Assembly (NCBI RefSeq): GCF_014679505.1
Contig: NZ_CP061474.1
Coordinates: 2,366,001 to 2,430,000, forward strand
Direction of reading: 5' to 3'
Source of the DNA: Geobacillus sp. 46C-IIa
Lineage (GTDB): Bacteria > Bacillota > Bacilli > Bacillales > Anoxybacillaceae
Length of the DNA stretch: 64,000 nt
The position numbers and the translations under genes were made by a program. The notes beneath the pieces are model-generated. The model was not told the origin of the DNA and made no database searches. It was given only the letters and a program-made list of their open reading frames with translations. Position 1 is the first letter of the stretch; each line of letters starts with the position of its first letter. Shown piece by piece: positions 29,785 to 39,547 of this stretch.

Positions 29785-31448
29785 AACTATTGACAGATCA
29801 ACAAGTTGGCGTTTTTGCCCTCGGCGGACTCGGTGAAATTGGGAAGAATACATACGGCGTACAATTTCAGGACGAAATTATTGTCATCGACGCGGGCATT
29901 AAATTTCCGGAAGACGAACTGCTCGGCATCGACTACGTCATCCCGGACTATTCGTATTTAGTGAAGCATGCGGAAAAAGTGAAAGGGCTGTTCATTACCC
30001 ACGGGCACGAAGACCATATTGGCGGCATTCCGTACTTGCTCCGGCAGGTGAACATCCCCATTTACGGCGGCAAACTGGCGCTCGGGCTCATTCGCAACAA
30101 ACTCGAAGAACACGGATTGCTTCGCCAAGCTAAGCTCATTGAAATTCGCGAAGACGATGTCATTCGTTTCCAAAAAACAGCGGTCACCTTTTTCCGGACG
30201 ACGCACAGCATTCCGGACAGCTACGGCATCGTCGTCAAAACGCCAGTCGGGCAAATCGTCCATACCGGAGACTTTAAATTCGACTTTACGCCGGTCGGCG
30301 AACCAGCCAATTTGACGAAAATGGCTGAAATTGGGAAAGAAGGCGTCCTTTGCCTGCTTTCGGACAGCACGAACAGCGAAATTCCGCATTTCACGATGTC
30401 AGAGCGGCGCGTCGGCGAAAGCATTCACGACATTTTCCGCAAAGTGGACGGACGGATTATTTTCGCGACGTTTGCCTCCAACATCCACCGGCTTCAGCAA
30501 GTGACGGAAGCAGCAGTCGCCAACAACCGGAAAATCGCCGTCTTTGGCCGCAGCATGGAAGCGGCCATTGAAATCGGCCAAGATCTCGGCTACATTAAAT
30601 GTCCGAAAGGCACGTTCGTCGATGCAAACGAAATCAACCGACTGCCAGCGAATCGGGTGACGATTTTATGCACCGGCAGCCAAGGTGAACCGATGGCCGC
30701 CTTGTCGCGCATCGCCAACGGCACGCACCGGCAAATTCAAATCATCCCGGGTGACACCGTCGTCTTTTCTTCATCACCGATTCCGGGCAACACGGTGAGC
30801 GTCAACCGAACGATCAATATGCTGTACCGGGCCGGCGCCGAAGTGATCCATGGCCCGCTCAGCGACATCCACACGTCCGGACACGGCGGGCAGGAAGAAC
30901 AAAAGCTGATGATCCGGCTCATGAAGCCAAAATATTTTATGCCGATCCACGGCGAATACCGGATGCAAAAAATGCACGCCAAGCTCGCCATCGACTGCGG
31001 CGTGCCGGAGGAAAACTGCTTTATTATGGATAACGGCGAAGTGCTCGGCATCAGCGACAGCGAAGCGCGCATCGTCGGCAAAATTCCGTCCGGCTCGGTC
31101 TACATCGACGGCAGCGGTGTCGGCGACATCGGCAACATCGTCTTGCGCGACCGCCGCATTTTGTCGGAGGAAGGGCTCGTGATCGTTGTCGTCAGCATCA
31201 ACATGAAAGAGTTCAAAATCGCTGCCGGGCCTGATATTATCTCCCGCGGCTTCGTCTACATGCGCGAGTCGGGCGATTTGATCAGCGAGGCGCAGGCGCT
31301 CATCGCCAAACATCTCGAAAGAGTGCTTGAGCGAAAAACGAATCAATGGTCAGAAATTAAAAATGAAATTACCGAAACCCTCGCCCCGTTCTTGTACGAA
31401 CGGACGAAACGGCGGCCGATGATCTTGCCGATCATCATGGAGATTTAA
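29781..31448 (+). CDS. rnjA: Ribonuclease J1
   Basis: Metallo-beta-lactamase/beta-CASP RNase with 5'-3' exo- and endonuclease activity, central to mRNA decay and 16S maturation. In 555 residues: zinc motif [14 protein letters not shown] near 74, HTGDFKFD near 160, beta-CASP region with SDSTN near 195 and [13 protein letters not shown] near 295, and [13 protein letters not shown] plus MPIHGEYRM near 365-390. It follows rpoY with a 4-bp overlap. Known SR1P promotes its contact with GapA. Confidence 0.97.
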   Translation: MKLLTDQQVGVFALGGLGEIGKNTYGVQFQDEIIVIDAGIKFPEDELLGIDYVIPDYSYLVKHAEKVKGLFITHGHEDHIGGIPYLLRQVNIPIYGGKLALGLIRNKLEEHGLLRQAKLIEIREDDVIRFQKTAVTFFRTTHSIPDSYGIVVKTPVGQIVHTGDFKFDFTPVGEPANLTKMAEIGKEGVLCLLSDSTNSEIPHFTMSERRVGESIHDIFRKVDGRIIFATFASNIHRLQQVTEAAVANNRKIAVFGRSMEAAIEIGQDLGYIKCPKGTFVDANEINRLPANRVTILCTGSQGEPMAALSRIANGTHRQIQIIPGDTVVFSSSPIPGNTVSVNRTINMLYRAGAEVIHGPLSDIHTSGHGGQEEQKLMIRLMKPKYFMPIHGEYRMQKMHAKLAIDCGVPEENCFIMDNGEVLGISDSEARIVGKIPSGSVYIDGSGVGDIGNIVLRDRRILSEEGLVIVVVSINMKEFKIAAGPDIISRGFVYMRESGDLISEAQALIAKHLERVLERKTNQWSEIKNEITETLAPFLYERTKRRPMILPIIMEI

Positions 31449-31449
31449 C

Positions 31450-31482
31450 AAAAAAGGGGGCTTTCGCAAAGCCCCCCTTTTT
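31450..31482. terminator. Terminator after rnjA
   Basis: AAAAAGGGGGGCTTT and AAAGCCCCCCTTTTT around a CGC loop, with A and T runs on both sides. Serves rnjA and possibly convergent ktrC. Confidence 0.92.
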
Positions 31483-31592
31483 CTATGACGTAAACGATAT
31501 AACGCCGCCGGCTGCTGGATACAGCGCTCGAAAAATCCCCCAAACGACGCGGCTGGGTCGAATTTGAAGAACAACCGTTTCCGATTATGCCG

Positions 31593-32255
31593 CTAGCCGA
31601 CGACTTTTTCCTCAAACCGGTCGATGTCGCTGTCAGCACCGATCACGACCAACACATCGCCTTTGCGGATGATTTCCGAAGCAAGCGGTGAGACGATGAC
31701 ACTCGCTCCGCGCTTAATGGCGACGATGTTAATGCCGTAGCGGGCGCGGATGTCAAGCTCGAGCAGCGAATGGCCGTCAAGCCGTTCGCTCGCAACAATC
31801 TCGACGATGCTATGTTTGTCCGACAGCTCCAAATAGTCCAAGACGTTGTTCGAAATAAGGTTATGGGCGATCCGCTCACCCATGTCCCGCTCCGGATGCA
31901 CGATTTGGTCGGCGCCGATTTTTTTCAGCACTTTTTCATGGTAATCGTTCGTCGCCTTGACCGTAATATGGTTGACGCCGAGCTCTTTTAAAATGAGCGT
32001 CGTTAAAATGCTCGCCTGAATGTTGTCGCCGATCGCAACAATGACATGGTCAAAGTTGCGGATGCCTAAGCTTTTCAGCACGTTTTCGTCCGTCGTATCG
32101 CCAACAACAGCGTGCGAGGCGATGGCCGCAAATTCGTTCACCCGATCTTCGTCAATGTCAATCGCGAGCACTTCCATCCCTTGTTCGCTCAATGTCCGGC
32201 AAATGCTGCCTCCAAATCGCCCGAGACCGATCACCGCAAACTGTTTCTTTTTCAT
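31593..32255 (-). CDS. ktrC: KtrC, regulatory RCK subunit of a potassium transporter
   Basis: Cytosolic gating ring for a KtrD-type K+ channel, 220 residues. The N-terminal RCK domain has the nucleotide fold VIGLGRFGGSICRTL and DIDEDRVNEFA. The C-terminal RCK_C domain begins near 135 (SERLDGHSLLELDIRARYGI); in relatives this part binds c-di-AMP and closes the channel. ATG at 32255 follows GGTGGAGG; the six extra residues upstream have no SD. Corresponds to B. subtilis YkqB, next to rnjA. Confidence 0.95.
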   Translation of the reverse strand: MKKKQFAVIGLGRFGGSICRTLSEQGMEVLAIDIDEDRVNEFAAIASHAVVGDTTDENVLKSLGIRNFDHVIVAIGDNIQASILTTLILKELGVNHITVKATNDYHEKVLKKIGADQIVHPERDMGERIAHNLISNNVLDYLELSDKHSIVEIVASERLDGHSLLELDIRARYGINIVAIKRGASVIVSPLASEIIRKGDVLVVIGADSDIDRFEEKVVG

Positions 32256-32355
32256 CGTTGATTCCTCCACCAATTGTCAATCGTCGCTTCCCCTCCTTAT
32301 TGTAGCAAAAAAGAAAAGGAACGAAAACGATTCTTCGCTCCTTGTCGAGCGCCGG

Positions 32356-32817
32356 TTACGCCTGCTCTGCCTTTTCCGTTTCTTCGAGCACGCGGTTGAC
32401 GCGTTTTTCGAGCATTTTCATGCCGCTGCCGCCTGCCTGGAAATGGCGGAGCTTCCCCTCGGCGTCAAACACGTAATACGCCGGAACGTATTGGTTTTCA
32501 AACGCGTCGGTGATTTTATGCTCATTATCGACGAAAATCGGCTGGGTGATGCCGTGCTCTTCAGCTGTTTTTTTCACAAGCTCGATGTCTAAATCGTGTT
32601 CCGAGCGCGGCATATGGACGGACACGACATTGAGCTTGTCCTTGTACCGGTCGCGGAACTCGTTCACTTGCGGCATCGCTTCTTTGCACAAATGGCAGCT
32701 GACCGACCAAAAATGGATTAACGTTGGCTTTTTTCCGATCAATTCGTCTCTTGATACTTCCCCATTTAACATGGCTGTTGCTCCGGTCAGCTCCGGCATT
32801 GGTTCACGCAGTTTCAC
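32356..32817 (-). CDS. ykuV: Thiol-disulfide oxidoreductase YkuV
   Basis: Thioredoxin-like cytosolic protein of 153 residues with active site SCHLC near residue 41-45 (CxxC) and cis-Pro region VPAYYVFD. The start MKLREPMPELTG matches B. subtilis YkuV when GTG at 32817 is used, 6 nt after GGAGGG. It acts in thiol redox balance. The peroxiredoxin YkuU gene lies just upstream on the same strand, a probable functional pair, although a terminator-like hairpin separates them. Confidence 0.93.
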   Translation of the reverse strand: MKLREPMPELTGATAMLNGEVSRDELIGKKPTLIHFWSVSCHLCKEAMPQVNEFRDRYKDKLNVVSVHMPRSEHDLDIELVKKTAEEHGITQPIFVDNEHKITDAFENQYVPAYYVFDAEGKLRHFQAGGSGMKMLEKRVNRVLEETEKAEQA

Positions 32818-32835
32818 GCTCATCCCTCCATTGGA

Positions 32836-32869
32836 AAAGAAAGGCCTAACGCCCCCGTTAGACCTTTCT
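32836..32869 (-). terminator. Hairpin between ykuU and ykuV
   Basis: Minus strand: AGAAAGG(T)CTAACG pairs with CGTTAG(G)CCTTTCT, then TTTCC. It is a plausible partial terminator inside the ykuU-ykuV unit. Confidence 0.7.
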
Positions 32870-32890
32870 CCATGATTCATGCACATCGCC

Positions 32891-33439
32891 TTACACCGTC
32901 AACGTCGCTTGCCCCGGCTTCCAGTTGGCCGGGCAGAGGCCGCCGGTTTGCAGCGCTTGCAGCACGCGCAACACTTCATCAACATCGCGGCCGATGTTGT
33001 TATGATGAACGACGGCATATTTCAGCTCGCCTTCCGGATCGATGATGAATAATCCGCGCAGCGCGACGCCCTCTTCTTCAATGAGCACGCCGTAATCGCG
33101 CGAAACTTGCTGCGTCCGATCGGCGGCGAGCGGGTACTTAATTTGGCCGATGCCGTTTTGGTCGCGCGGCACATCCATCCACGCCTTATGCGAGTAAACC
33201 GAGTCGGTCGACGCGCCGATCACGACCGCGTCTAAGTCTTCGAACTCATCATAACGGTCGGAGATGGCCGTAATTTCCGTCGGGCAAACGAACGTAAAAT
33301 CGAGCGGATAGAAGAACAGCACGGTCCACTTGCCGTTTTTCATGTTTTCTTCAAGGCTGACGCGGCCGAATTCTCCGTTCGGCAGGACAGCCTCCATTTC
33401 AAAACGCGGAGCTTGTTTTCCGACTAGGCGCTCTGCCAT
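32891..33439 (-). CDS. ykuU: 2-Cys peroxiredoxin YkuU
   Basis: AhpC/Prx1-type peroxidase of 182 residues that reduces hydroperoxides in the cytosol. Peroxidatic Cys lies in FYPLDFTFVCPTEI near residue 52; resolving Cys is in TGGLCPANWKPG near 170. ATG at 33439 follows GGAGGG with 7-nt spacing; the upstream reading to 33493 was discarded. The neighbouring YkuV may supply reducing power, which is inference from adjacency. Confidence 0.93.
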   Translation of the reverse strand: MAERLVGKQAPRFEMEAVLPNGEFGRVSLEENMKNGKWTVLFFYPLDFTFVCPTEITAISDRYDEFEDLDAVVIGASTDSVYSHKAWMDVPRDQNGIGQIKYPLAADRTQQVSRDYGVLIEEEGVALRGLFIIDPEGELKYAVVHHNNIGRDVDEVLRVLQALQTGGLCPANWKPGQATLTV

Positions 33440-33651
33440 ATGTAATCCCTCCACTGCCAAAAAATAGCGATGCCTACCGTTCGCTGACATCATTCATTGC
33501 AACACTCCGAACCATTTAGCCCCATGTGACCGTTAAAAAGAGGCGGAATGATTTCCCATCTTCTTTTCATTGGTTCTGTTTTAAGGAGAAACGGCCGCTA
33601 TGTCTTGATTTCGCCCAACCTTGATTGGTTTGCTCAGGCGAACGGCCCCAC

Positions 33652-33683
33652 AAAAAACGGGCTGCTGGCGCACACAGCCCGAT
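33652..33683 (-). terminator. Terminator of ykuS
   Basis: Minus strand: CGGGCTG and CAGCCCG with a 10-nt loop, followed by TTTTTT. Confidence 0.87.
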
Positions 33684-33688
33684 AATCG

Positions 33689-33931
33689 TTACCGAAGCTT
33701 TTGTTCAATTTTTTGGCAAATTTCTTCCGCGGTAAGTCCGCTCGCTTCAATGACCGGACCGGACGTGACCATGTTTTGAATGCCGGTGACGTTTGTATCT
33801 AAGCCGGTAATGACGCAACAATCGCAGCCTTTAGCATCTTGTTCGCTGCGCAGCGGAACAACGTCATACCCTCTTTCCTTCAACGCCTCCTGCACGTCGG
33901 TCAGCGATTGCTCGACACCGATTTTCGCCAT
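33689..33931 (-). CDS. ykuS: UPF0180 family protein YkuS
   Basis: An 80-residue cytosolic protein beginning [19 protein letters not shown]. It has a conserved CDCC cluster and [14 protein letters not shown]. Its role is unknown. ATG at 33931 follows AGGAGGTGGAG; the six residues upstream are not family-like. It is last in the dapH-dapL-ykuS series, as in B. subtilis ykuQRS. Confidence 0.9.
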   Translation of the reverse strand: MAKIGVEQSLTDVQEALKERGYDVVPLRSEQDAKGCDCCVITGLDTNVTGIQNMVTSGPVIEASGLTAEEICQKIEQKLR

Positions 33932-33983
33932 CACACTCCACCTCCTCACACATAATGTGTCTTAATAGAGGCGGAACTATACT

Positions 33984-35117
33984 TCATTCCATATTCCCTT
34001 TCCACGAAAAATAGTCGATTAAAAAGGCGATGGCCCGGTCGATCGCCGCTTCATTTGGGGCCAGCTTCGCATGGTGCAGCCCGTATGGCGAATCGACGCC
34101 AAGCCAAAACATAAAACCGGGGATTTCTGCCAACATATAGCCAAAATCTTCACCGGTCATCGCCTCTTTGCAGCGGATGACATTCATGTCGGCATGCATT
34201 TCAGCAAATTGGATAAATTCTGTCGTCAACGACGGGGCGTTGTACACTTCGTGGTACATGGCGCCGTAATCAATCGCCGCCTCACATTCGTAGGCCACTT
34301 CCACCCCGCGGACGATCGCTTCAATCCGCCGCTTCACTGCCTGCATCGCCGCCGTCGACAGCGTCCGGATCGTCCCTTCGAGCCGAGCGCGTTCGGCGAT
34401 GACGTTTTGCACGGTTCCGCCGGTAATTTTTCCGATCGTAATGACGGCGCTGTCAAGCGGATCAACGTTGCGGGCGACGATCGATTGCAACTGGGTGACG
34501 AGCGCGCAGGCGGCGACGACCATATCGTTGGCTAAGTGCGGAAACGCCGCATGGCCGCCTTTCCCTTTTAAATCAATAAACAGTTCAGACGTATTGGCAA
34601 ACAGCAGCCCTTCTTTCGTCGCGATCGTACCGACCGGATATTCCGGGGCGATATGCAAGGCGACGATCATATCCGGCTTCCACTCGCGCATCGTATCGCT
34701 TTCTAACATCGGCTTCGCCCCGCCCGGGCCTTCTTCGGCCGGTTGGAAAATAAACAGCAAATCGTCTTTGAGCGGGTGATGGGCAAAATGAGTCAACACG
34801 CCAAGAGCGATGCTCATATGGACGTCATGACCGCACGCATGCATTTGCCCTTCATGTTCGGAGCGATACGGCAGGCCGGTTTCTTCGCCGATCGGCAAGC
34901 CGTCGATATCAGCGCGGTAGCCGATCGTTTTTTGCGGCGCTGTTCCGTTGACTTTCACAAAAATGCCGGTTTTCCACGTCCGGACATCAAGCCGCTCCTG
35001 CGGCAGCGACCGAATATACTTCAGCAAATATTGCTGTGTTTTAAACTCTTGAAACCCGAGCTCGGGAATTTTATGCAAGTCGCGGCGAATGGCGACAAAT
35101 GGGCTGATCGCTTCCAT
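33984..35117 (-). CDS. dapL: N-acetyldiaminopimelate deacetylase
   Basis: M20 metallopeptidase-family deacetylase (B. subtilis YkuR), 377 residues, acting in the acetylase branch of diaminopimelate and lysine synthesis. Metal ligands: HACGHDVHM near residue 95, QPAEEGPGG near 125 and ALHIAPEYP near 155; a dimerisation domain occupies about 170-285. ATG at 35117 follows GGAGGAGAG. The preceding gene dapH makes its pathway precursor. Confidence 0.93.
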   Translation of the reverse strand: MEAISPFVAIRRDLHKIPELGFQEFKTQQYLLKYIRSLPQERLDVRTWKTGIFVKVNGTAPQKTIGYRADIDGLPIGEETGLPYRSEHEGQMHACGHDVHMSIALGVLTHFAHHPLKDDLLFIFQPAEEGPGGAKPMLESDTMREWKPDMIVALHIAPEYPVGTIATKEGLLFANTSELFIDLKGKGGHAAFPHLANDMVVAACALVTQLQSIVARNVDPLDSAVITIGKITGGTVQNVIAERARLEGTIRTLSTAAMQAVKRRIEAIVRGVEVAYECEAAIDYGAMYHEVYNAPSLTTEFIQFAEMHADMNVIRCKEAMTGEDFGYMLAEIPGFMFWLGVDSPYGLHHAKLAPNEAAIDRAIAFLIDYFSWKGNME

Positions 35118-35133
35118 CTTCTCTCCTCCATCG

Positions 35134-35167
35134 GAAAAAAGCTGCCCTGTGAGCGGACAGCTTTTTC
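35134..35167 (-). terminator. Hairpin between dapH and dapL
   Basis: Minus strand: AAAAAGCTGTCC-like arm pairs imperfectly with GGGCAGCTTTTTT and is followed by TTTTTTCC. It may reduce read-through into dapL. Confidence 0.68.
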
Positions 35168-35173
35168 ATGTCA

Positions 35174-35884
35174 TTATAATTGGCGAAGCTCTTGTTTAAT
35201 TTCCGTTTTCGCTCTCGTTTGTTCGTCAATTTGCTTAATGACGCGCGCCGGCACGCCGGCCACGACCGTATACGGCGGCACGTCTTCGACGACGATTGCC
35301 CCGGCAGCGACGACCGCCCCTTTGCCGACGGTGACGCCTTCCAAAATGACGGCGTTAGCTCCAACGAGAACATCATCTTCAATCACGACCGGCTTGGCCG
35401 ATGGCGGTTCAATCACTCCAGCCAACACCGCGCCAGCACCGATATGGCAGTTTTTCCCGACCGTTGCCCGGCCGCCGAGCACGGCGTTCATATCGATCAT
35501 CGTCCCTTCGCCGACGACGGCGCCGATGTTGATGACTGCTCCCATCATAATGACCGCATTGTCGCCGATCTCGACGTGATCGCGAATAATGGCGCCCGGC
35601 TCAATGCGCGCTTTCACCCCTTTTAAATCCAACAGCGGAATGGCCGAGTTGCGGCGGTCATTTTCGACGACATAATCCTCGATTTTGTCCCGATTCGCCT
35701 CGATAGCGGCTTGAATGTCTTGCCATTCGCCAAACACCACGCCGGTGTTGCCAGCGATAAACGTTTTCGCGCCCGGGCCGAAGTCGATGCCTTCCACGTT
35801 CCCTTTTATGTATACTTTGACCGGGGTTGATTTTTTGCTGTTTTGAATAAATGAGATGATTTCATTCGCATCCATCATTTTCAT
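35174..35884 (-). CDS. dapH: Tetrahydrodipicolinate N-acetyltransferase
   Basis: Acetylates tetrahydrodipicolinate in the Bacillus lysine/cell-wall pathway. 236 residues, same as B. subtilis DapH (YkuQ). The N-terminal domain [16 protein letters not shown] is followed by a left-handed beta helix of hexapeptide repeats (about 85-190), with [18 protein letters not shown] and [19 protein letters not shown] chose ATG at 35884 over the in-frame ATG at 35953; a promoter lies between (TTGCCA-18-TACAGT). Confidence 0.95.
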   Translation of the reverse strand: MKMMDANEIISFIQNSKKSTPVKVYIKGNVEGIDFGPGAKTFIAGNTGVVFGEWQDIQAAIEANRDKIEDYVVENDRRNSAIPLLDLKGVKARIEPGAIIRDHVEIGDNAVIMMGAVINIGAVVGEGTMIDMNAVLGGRATVGKNCHIGAGAVLAGVIEPPSAKPVVIEDDVLVGANAVILEGVTVGKGAVVAAGAIVVEDVPPYTVVAGVPARVIKQIDEQTRAKTEIKQELRQL

Positions 35885-35923
35885 GGGCCATTGCTCCTCC
35901 TTGTCCATGTTCGTTTCTTCTTT

Positions 35924-35953
35924 ACTGTAGCAAAACAAAGATGATCGTGGCAA
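35924..35953 (-). promoter_or_regulatory. Probable promoter of dapH
   Basis: Minus strand: TTGCCA (35953-35948), 18-bp spacer, TACAGT (35929-35924). Confidence 0.6.
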
Positions 35954-35977
35954 GCGTCAATTCCCGGGCGCACCCAG

Positions 35978-36433
35978 CTATGGCTTCGGCGTGCCTTTTT
36001 GTTTACGCAGTTCTTTATTTAGCTGCTTTAAAATTTCCCGCCGGGTAAAAATTCCTTCAAAATAGCCGTCATCGTTTTCTACGCAGACGAATGGATGATT
36101 GACGACAAGTCCGACCGCCTTCATCAAGCTGTCGTCGAGCCGGAGGCGCGGAATGTTTCGATTCATCACTTCTTCGACCTTCATCGTTTCGAGCCGTTCA
36201 AACTCGATGCGCTCTAATCCTAACATCGCATCCATAATCATCGTCATGCTGATGAGCCCATGCAGTTTATACGATGTATCGAGAACTGGGATCGCTGAAT
36301 AGCCGGTTTTTGTCAAGACGAGCAGCGCATGATCCAAATAGTTTTCAGGCTGAACGTGCGCGACTTTATCCGCAGGGATGAGGAATGGTTTAACCGTCAT
36401 GTTGGCCGGCTGTTTGTTTCCTAACCATGTCAT
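35978..36433 (-). CDS. darB: c-di-AMP-binding CBS-domain protein DarB/CbpB
   Basis: Two CBS domains in 151 residues (about 15-75 and 80-140), with the family stretch ADKVAHVQ and HALLVLTKTGYSAIPVLD, then VEEVMNRNIPRLRLDD and FVCVENDDGYFEGIFTRREIL. The B. subtilis homologue (YkuL) binds c-di-AMP; when apo it stimulates the (p)ppGpp enzyme Rel and pyruvate carboxylase. Start ATG at 36433 aligns with B. subtilis; an internal ATG 11 codons later is less likely. pycA is at 5-9 kb. Confidence 0.91.
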   Translation of the reverse strand: MTWLGNKQPANMTVKPFLIPADKVAHVQPENYLDHALLVLTKTGYSAIPVLDTSYKLHGLISMTMIMDAMLGLERIEFERLETMKVEEVMNRNIPRLRLDDSLMKAVGLVVNHPFVCVENDDGYFEGIFTRREILKQLNKELRKQKGTPKP

Positions 36434-36537
36434 GCCAATGTTCCGCCTTTCTCTTTTTTGCATCTTTCCCTCTCCACTTTTATCATACCATAAAAAAGAC
36501 TATCGCTTCTTGCCAAGCGATAGTACAAAACGACATG

Positions 36538-36735
36538 TTACCTTTCTTCAGTTAAAAGGCGGTCGTACAAACGTAAAAGCTGCCGGTATCGTCGTTCGTC
36601 GGCCTCCTTATCCCCGTTTTCAATATCCGCCAGCTCGGAACGGACAAGTTCGAGCGCATATTCCTGGCTGAACAGCACCTCAAGCAACAATGACGCCTCC
36701 TCGCCCGACAGCTGCAGCGGCAGCCGCTTCGCCAT
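36538..36735 (-). CDS. abbA: AbbA-like antirepressor of AbrB
   Basis: A 65-residue acidic helical protein, the exact length of B. subtilis AbbA (YkzF). It shares the pattern EEASLLLEVL, QEYALELVRSELADIENG and a C-terminal LLRLYDRLL. AbbA mimics DNA to sequester the transition-state repressor AbrB at the onset of sporulation. ATG at 36735 lies 5 nt after GGGGGAG; the GTG two codons earlier overlaps that SD. Position upstream of darB is as in B. subtilis. Confidence 0.85.
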   Translation of the reverse strand: MAKRLPLQLSGEEASLLLEVLFSQEYALELVRSELADIENGDKEADERRYRQLLRLYDRLLTEER

Positions 36736-36826
36736 CTTCACTCCCCCTTTGCCTCTTCCGCTTTCATATATATATTCAGCGGCAAAGGAAAAAAGTCGTG
36801 GAAAAAAGCGTCATTTGCAGACAGGC

Positions 36827-36863
36827 AAAAAAGGCCACCCATATGAATGGAATGGCCTTTTTT
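36827..36863 (-). terminator. Terminator between two small yku-region genes
   Basis: AAAAAAGGCCA and TGGCCTTTTTTT around a 15-nt loop; it ends at the stop of the 77-residue membrane gene on the minus strand. Confidence 0.88.
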
Positions 36864-37097
36864 TCAATAATAGCGCAACGCCAAATAACCAATGGCAAAA
36901 ATGGCGAGCAAGGCAGCAAGTACGTAAGCGAGAAGCAACGGATTGCGCAAGTAGGCATGCTCCTCGACCGTTTTCGGAATCGGCCCGTCAAGCTCCCCTT
37001 GCCAACGCTGTTGGCGTCCGAGGCGAACCGTATAGACGAACCCGATGATCGCGATCAATACAGAGAGGGCGGATAACACAAAAGTCAACTGTGCCAT
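36864..37097 (-). CDS. Hypothetical two-helix membrane protein
   Basis: A 77-residue protein, MAQLTFVLSALSVLIAIIGF at the start and a second helix near 53-75 (LLLAYVLAALLAIFAIGYLA). The loop is polar with RQQRWQGELDGPIPKTVEEH. Not recognised. ATG at 37097 follows GAGGTGA. It lies 48 bp downstream of ykuI on the same strand. Confidence 0.78.
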   Translation of the reverse strand: MAQLTFVLSALSVLIAIIGFVYTVRLGRQQRWQGELDGPIPKTVEEHAYLRNPLLLAYVLAALLAIFAIGYLALRYY

Positions 37098-37145
37098 AAG
37101 TTTCACCTCATGTTTACTTTGCCGCAATGAGAGGATTTTATGCGG

Positions 37146-38366
37146 TCAATAATGGGCGTCATGCTCAAACAAATAGCTGTACGACAAGTCGATAAACAAA
37201 TAATGGCGCTCATCGATCGGGTATGAATACGTCCGGATCGTCTCCCCGGTTTCGATGTCTGTATATAAATCCGATAAAATCCCTCTCCGGCGCGAACGCA
37301 TGCGAATAATGTTTTCCAAAAAATACGGACGCCAGCTCCAATTTTTCATGTAATATTGCTGTTGCAACTCCCAGCGGCCGCCGCGCTTAAACATATTGCC
37401 CGACTGTTGAAAGCCGTCTTCATCACAGACGTAAATGCGGAAGCAAACGTCATCGAGTTCGTCGGCCAACAGCGAAATCAGCTCATTAAAGCCGCCCGCT
37501 TTTTTGTATTTGCCAAGCAGCGCGGCAATCCGTTGCTGAAACTGCTCGGAAATTTGATACAGCATCTCAAGCTTTTTCTTTTCCTGCTGGATAAAGCGAT
37601 GGCATTCTTGACGCAGCAGTTCTTTCAATAAATCACGCGGCACGACTTCCGGCGCCGGCTTAGCCAAATAGTACCCTTGGTAGTAGCGGCCGCCATGCCG
37701 CCATGCGTACTGAAGCTGAAATGATGTTTCAATATCCTCATACAGAAGCGTCGCTCCGATTTTGCGCGCCAACAACGAAATGGAATGAACGATTTCTTGA
37801 TAAGCTTGGTGGACAGCCGTTTTTCGCAATTCATGCAAGTCGATTTTTAAAATGTCAGGCGACAAAACGCCGATCCGCTCAAGATGAATGCTATGTTCGG
37901 CGATATTATCGACCGCCACTTTAATGCCGTACGTGCGGATATACGTCAATAAATGGCTGAGCTGATCCAAGTCGCCTTTAAAATGCTGCTCGTTAATTTC
38001 CAATATGATGCGGCTAAGCGCCAATCCTTTCGCCTCGTAACCGAGAAGCAATTGCAAAAACGATTCGCCGCGGTCAAGCATCAATAAATTGGCGTCGCGG
38101 TTGAAAAAGATCAACAGCGTCTGGTCATCGAGCGACAGAAAATAATCGAGCGCCTTTTTGGTGATCACATCATCCACTTCCATGCGAAACTCTTCCGGAA
38201 TCGTTTCATCATGAAAAAACGGCCCGAGACTGATCGGCCCCGCTTCCGTTTGGAATCGCCCGAGCACTTCATATCCGATGACTCCATGCTCATCGGCGCT
38301 AAAAATCGGTTGATAGTACGGAATCACTTGCGACAAGTTGGCCATCACGTCTAATGCATCCATCAT
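37146..38366 (-). CDS. ykuI: EAL-domain protein YkuI
   Basis: An EAL-type c-di-GMP-binding protein of 406 residues. The EAL domain (about 20-255) has the variant EVLGR in place of EAL, with EINEQHF, VDNIAEH, ILKIDLHEL and YEDIET. A PAS-like C-terminal domain (about 260-400) ends YLFIDLSYSYLFE. The B. subtilis homologue binds c-di-GMP but showed no clear phosphodiesterase activity. ATG at 38366 follows GAGGTGA. A diguanylate cyclase is encoded 5 kb away. Confidence 0.92.
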   Translation of the reverse strand: MMDALDVMANLSQVIPYYQPIFSADEHGVIGYEVLGRFQTEAGPISLGPFFHDETIPEEFRMEVDDVITKKALDYFLSLDDQTLLIFFNRDANLLMLDRGESFLQLLLGYEAKGLALSRIILEINEQHFKGDLDQLSHLLTYIRTYGIKVAVDNIAEHSIHLERIGVLSPDILKIDLHELRKTAVHQAYQEIVHSISLLARKIGATLLYEDIETSFQLQYAWRHGGRYYQGYYLAKPAPEVVPRDLLKELLRQECHRFIQQEKKKLEMLYQISEQFQQRIAALLGKYKKAGGFNELISLLADELDDVCFRIYVCDEDGFQQSGNMFKRGGRWELQQQYYMKNWSWRPYFLENIIRMRSRRRGILSDLYTDIETGETIRTYSYPIDERHYLFIDLSYSYLFEHDAHY

Positions 38367-38433
38367 GCTCACCTCATTCTCGTCGACCATCTTTGCCTTT
38401 ATTATACCATACTGTCCAACCTTTCCCGGCACG

Positions 38434-38468
38434 AAAAAAGCGGATCCCCCATGACAGGGAATCCGTTT
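38434..38468 (-). terminator. Terminator of fadH
   Basis: Minus strand: ACGGAT-CCC arm pairs with GGG-ATCCGC, followed by TTTTTTCG. Confidence 0.83.
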
Positions 38469-38516
38469 AGACAGCAGCCATTGTTCCGCATATGCAAGGC
38501 AAAAGCTGACTGAATG

Positions 38517-39284
38517 TTAAAACGGCCGCCGGTTCAGCCATTGCCCGCCGTCGACCGTAATGCAGGCGCCGTTGATGTAAGCGGCTTCATCCGAAAGCAA
38601 AAACGCCGCGACCGCCGCGATCTCTTCCGGCGTTCCGAGCCGTCCGAGCGGCACGCTGTCTATCGTCATCCGCTCCGCCTCTTCTGACTCCCAAAGCCGC
38701 TCGGCCCCTCCTGTCCGCTCGATCGGCCCCGGAGCGATCGCATTGACGCGGAAGCCGTATTTCTTCCCCCACTCGACCGCCAGTGTGCGCGTCATCGCCA
38801 GCACCCCGGCCTTGGCGCTTGCCGAATGAATGACCCCCGCGCCGGCATGCCAGGCGTACGTCGCAATGATGTTGATGATGCTCCCTTTCAAGCCGCGCTG
38901 AATCCAATAGTTGCCAACTTCGCGGCTGCAGTAAAACGTTCCGTTCAATACGATATTGATAACGCTGTTCCAGCCGTTGATCGACAGCTTTTCCGCCGGA
39001 CAAATAAAATTGCCGGCCGCGTTGTTGACGAGAGCATCGATGCGGCCAAACTCCGCGTCGGCTCGTGCGACCATATCCGCGACTTGTTCCGGATTGCGCA
39101 CATCCATCGGGACAACAAGCACCCGCCCGCCGCCGGGCGTTTCCATTTCCCGCTTAGCCTCTTCCAGCGCTTCAACCCGCCTTCCCGTAATGACGACGTT
39201 CGCCCCTTCGGCAACAAACCGCTTCGCCATATATTTGCCCATTCCGCTCGACCCGCCGGTAACAATGATGACTTTTCCGTTCAT
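38517..39284 (-). CDS. fadH: 2,4-dienoyl-CoA reductase FadH (SDR type)
   Basis: NADPH-dependent SDR, 255 residues, for beta-oxidation of unsaturated fatty acids. Cofactor site TGGSSGMGKYMA near 9; NNAAGNFICPAEKLS near 87 is a hallmark of this family. The catalytic Tyr is replaced as in other dienoyl reductases: ATYAWHAGAGVIHSASAKAG. Matches B. subtilis YkuF (FadH). ATG at 39284 follows GGGGGAGAGG. Confidence 0.93.
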   Translation of the reverse strand: MNGKVIIVTGGSSGMGKYMAKRFVAEGANVVITGRRVEALEEAKREMETPGGGRVLVVPMDVRNPEQVADMVARADAEFGRIDALVNNAAGNFICPAEKLSINGWNSVINIVLNGTFYCSREVGNYWIQRGLKGSIINIIATYAWHAGAGVIHSASAKAGVLAMTRTLAVEWGKKYGFRVNAIAPGPIERTGGAERLWESEEAERMTIDSVPLGRLGTPEEIAAVAAFLLSDEAAYINGACITVDGGQWLNRRPF

Positions 39285-39488
39285 TCGCCTCTCCCCCTAT
39301 GACTGATTGCTCATTCATTTTACTGTTCCTTCAGTTCTCTTTCTTTTTCTAGCATAGAGCAAATCCCTCTTCTTTTCAACAAAAATAACTGATTTTTTTG
39401 AAAATCAAAACTCACTGATTTCTTTCCTGCTTTCCCTTTTCCTAAGAGTGAGGGGCCTTCTTGATTGAGCAACATGATTTTTCTCCTA

Positions 39489-39518
39489 TTGTTCTTCCCT
39501 TCATGTTTTCGTTATAAT
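39489..39518 (+). promoter_or_regulatory. Probable promoter of ykuE
   Basis: TTGTTC (39489-39494), 18-bp spacer, TATAAT (39513-39518), 29 bp before the ykuE start. Confidence 0.6.
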
Positions 39519-39547
39519 AAAGCTACTTGTGAAGGGACGACGAGACG

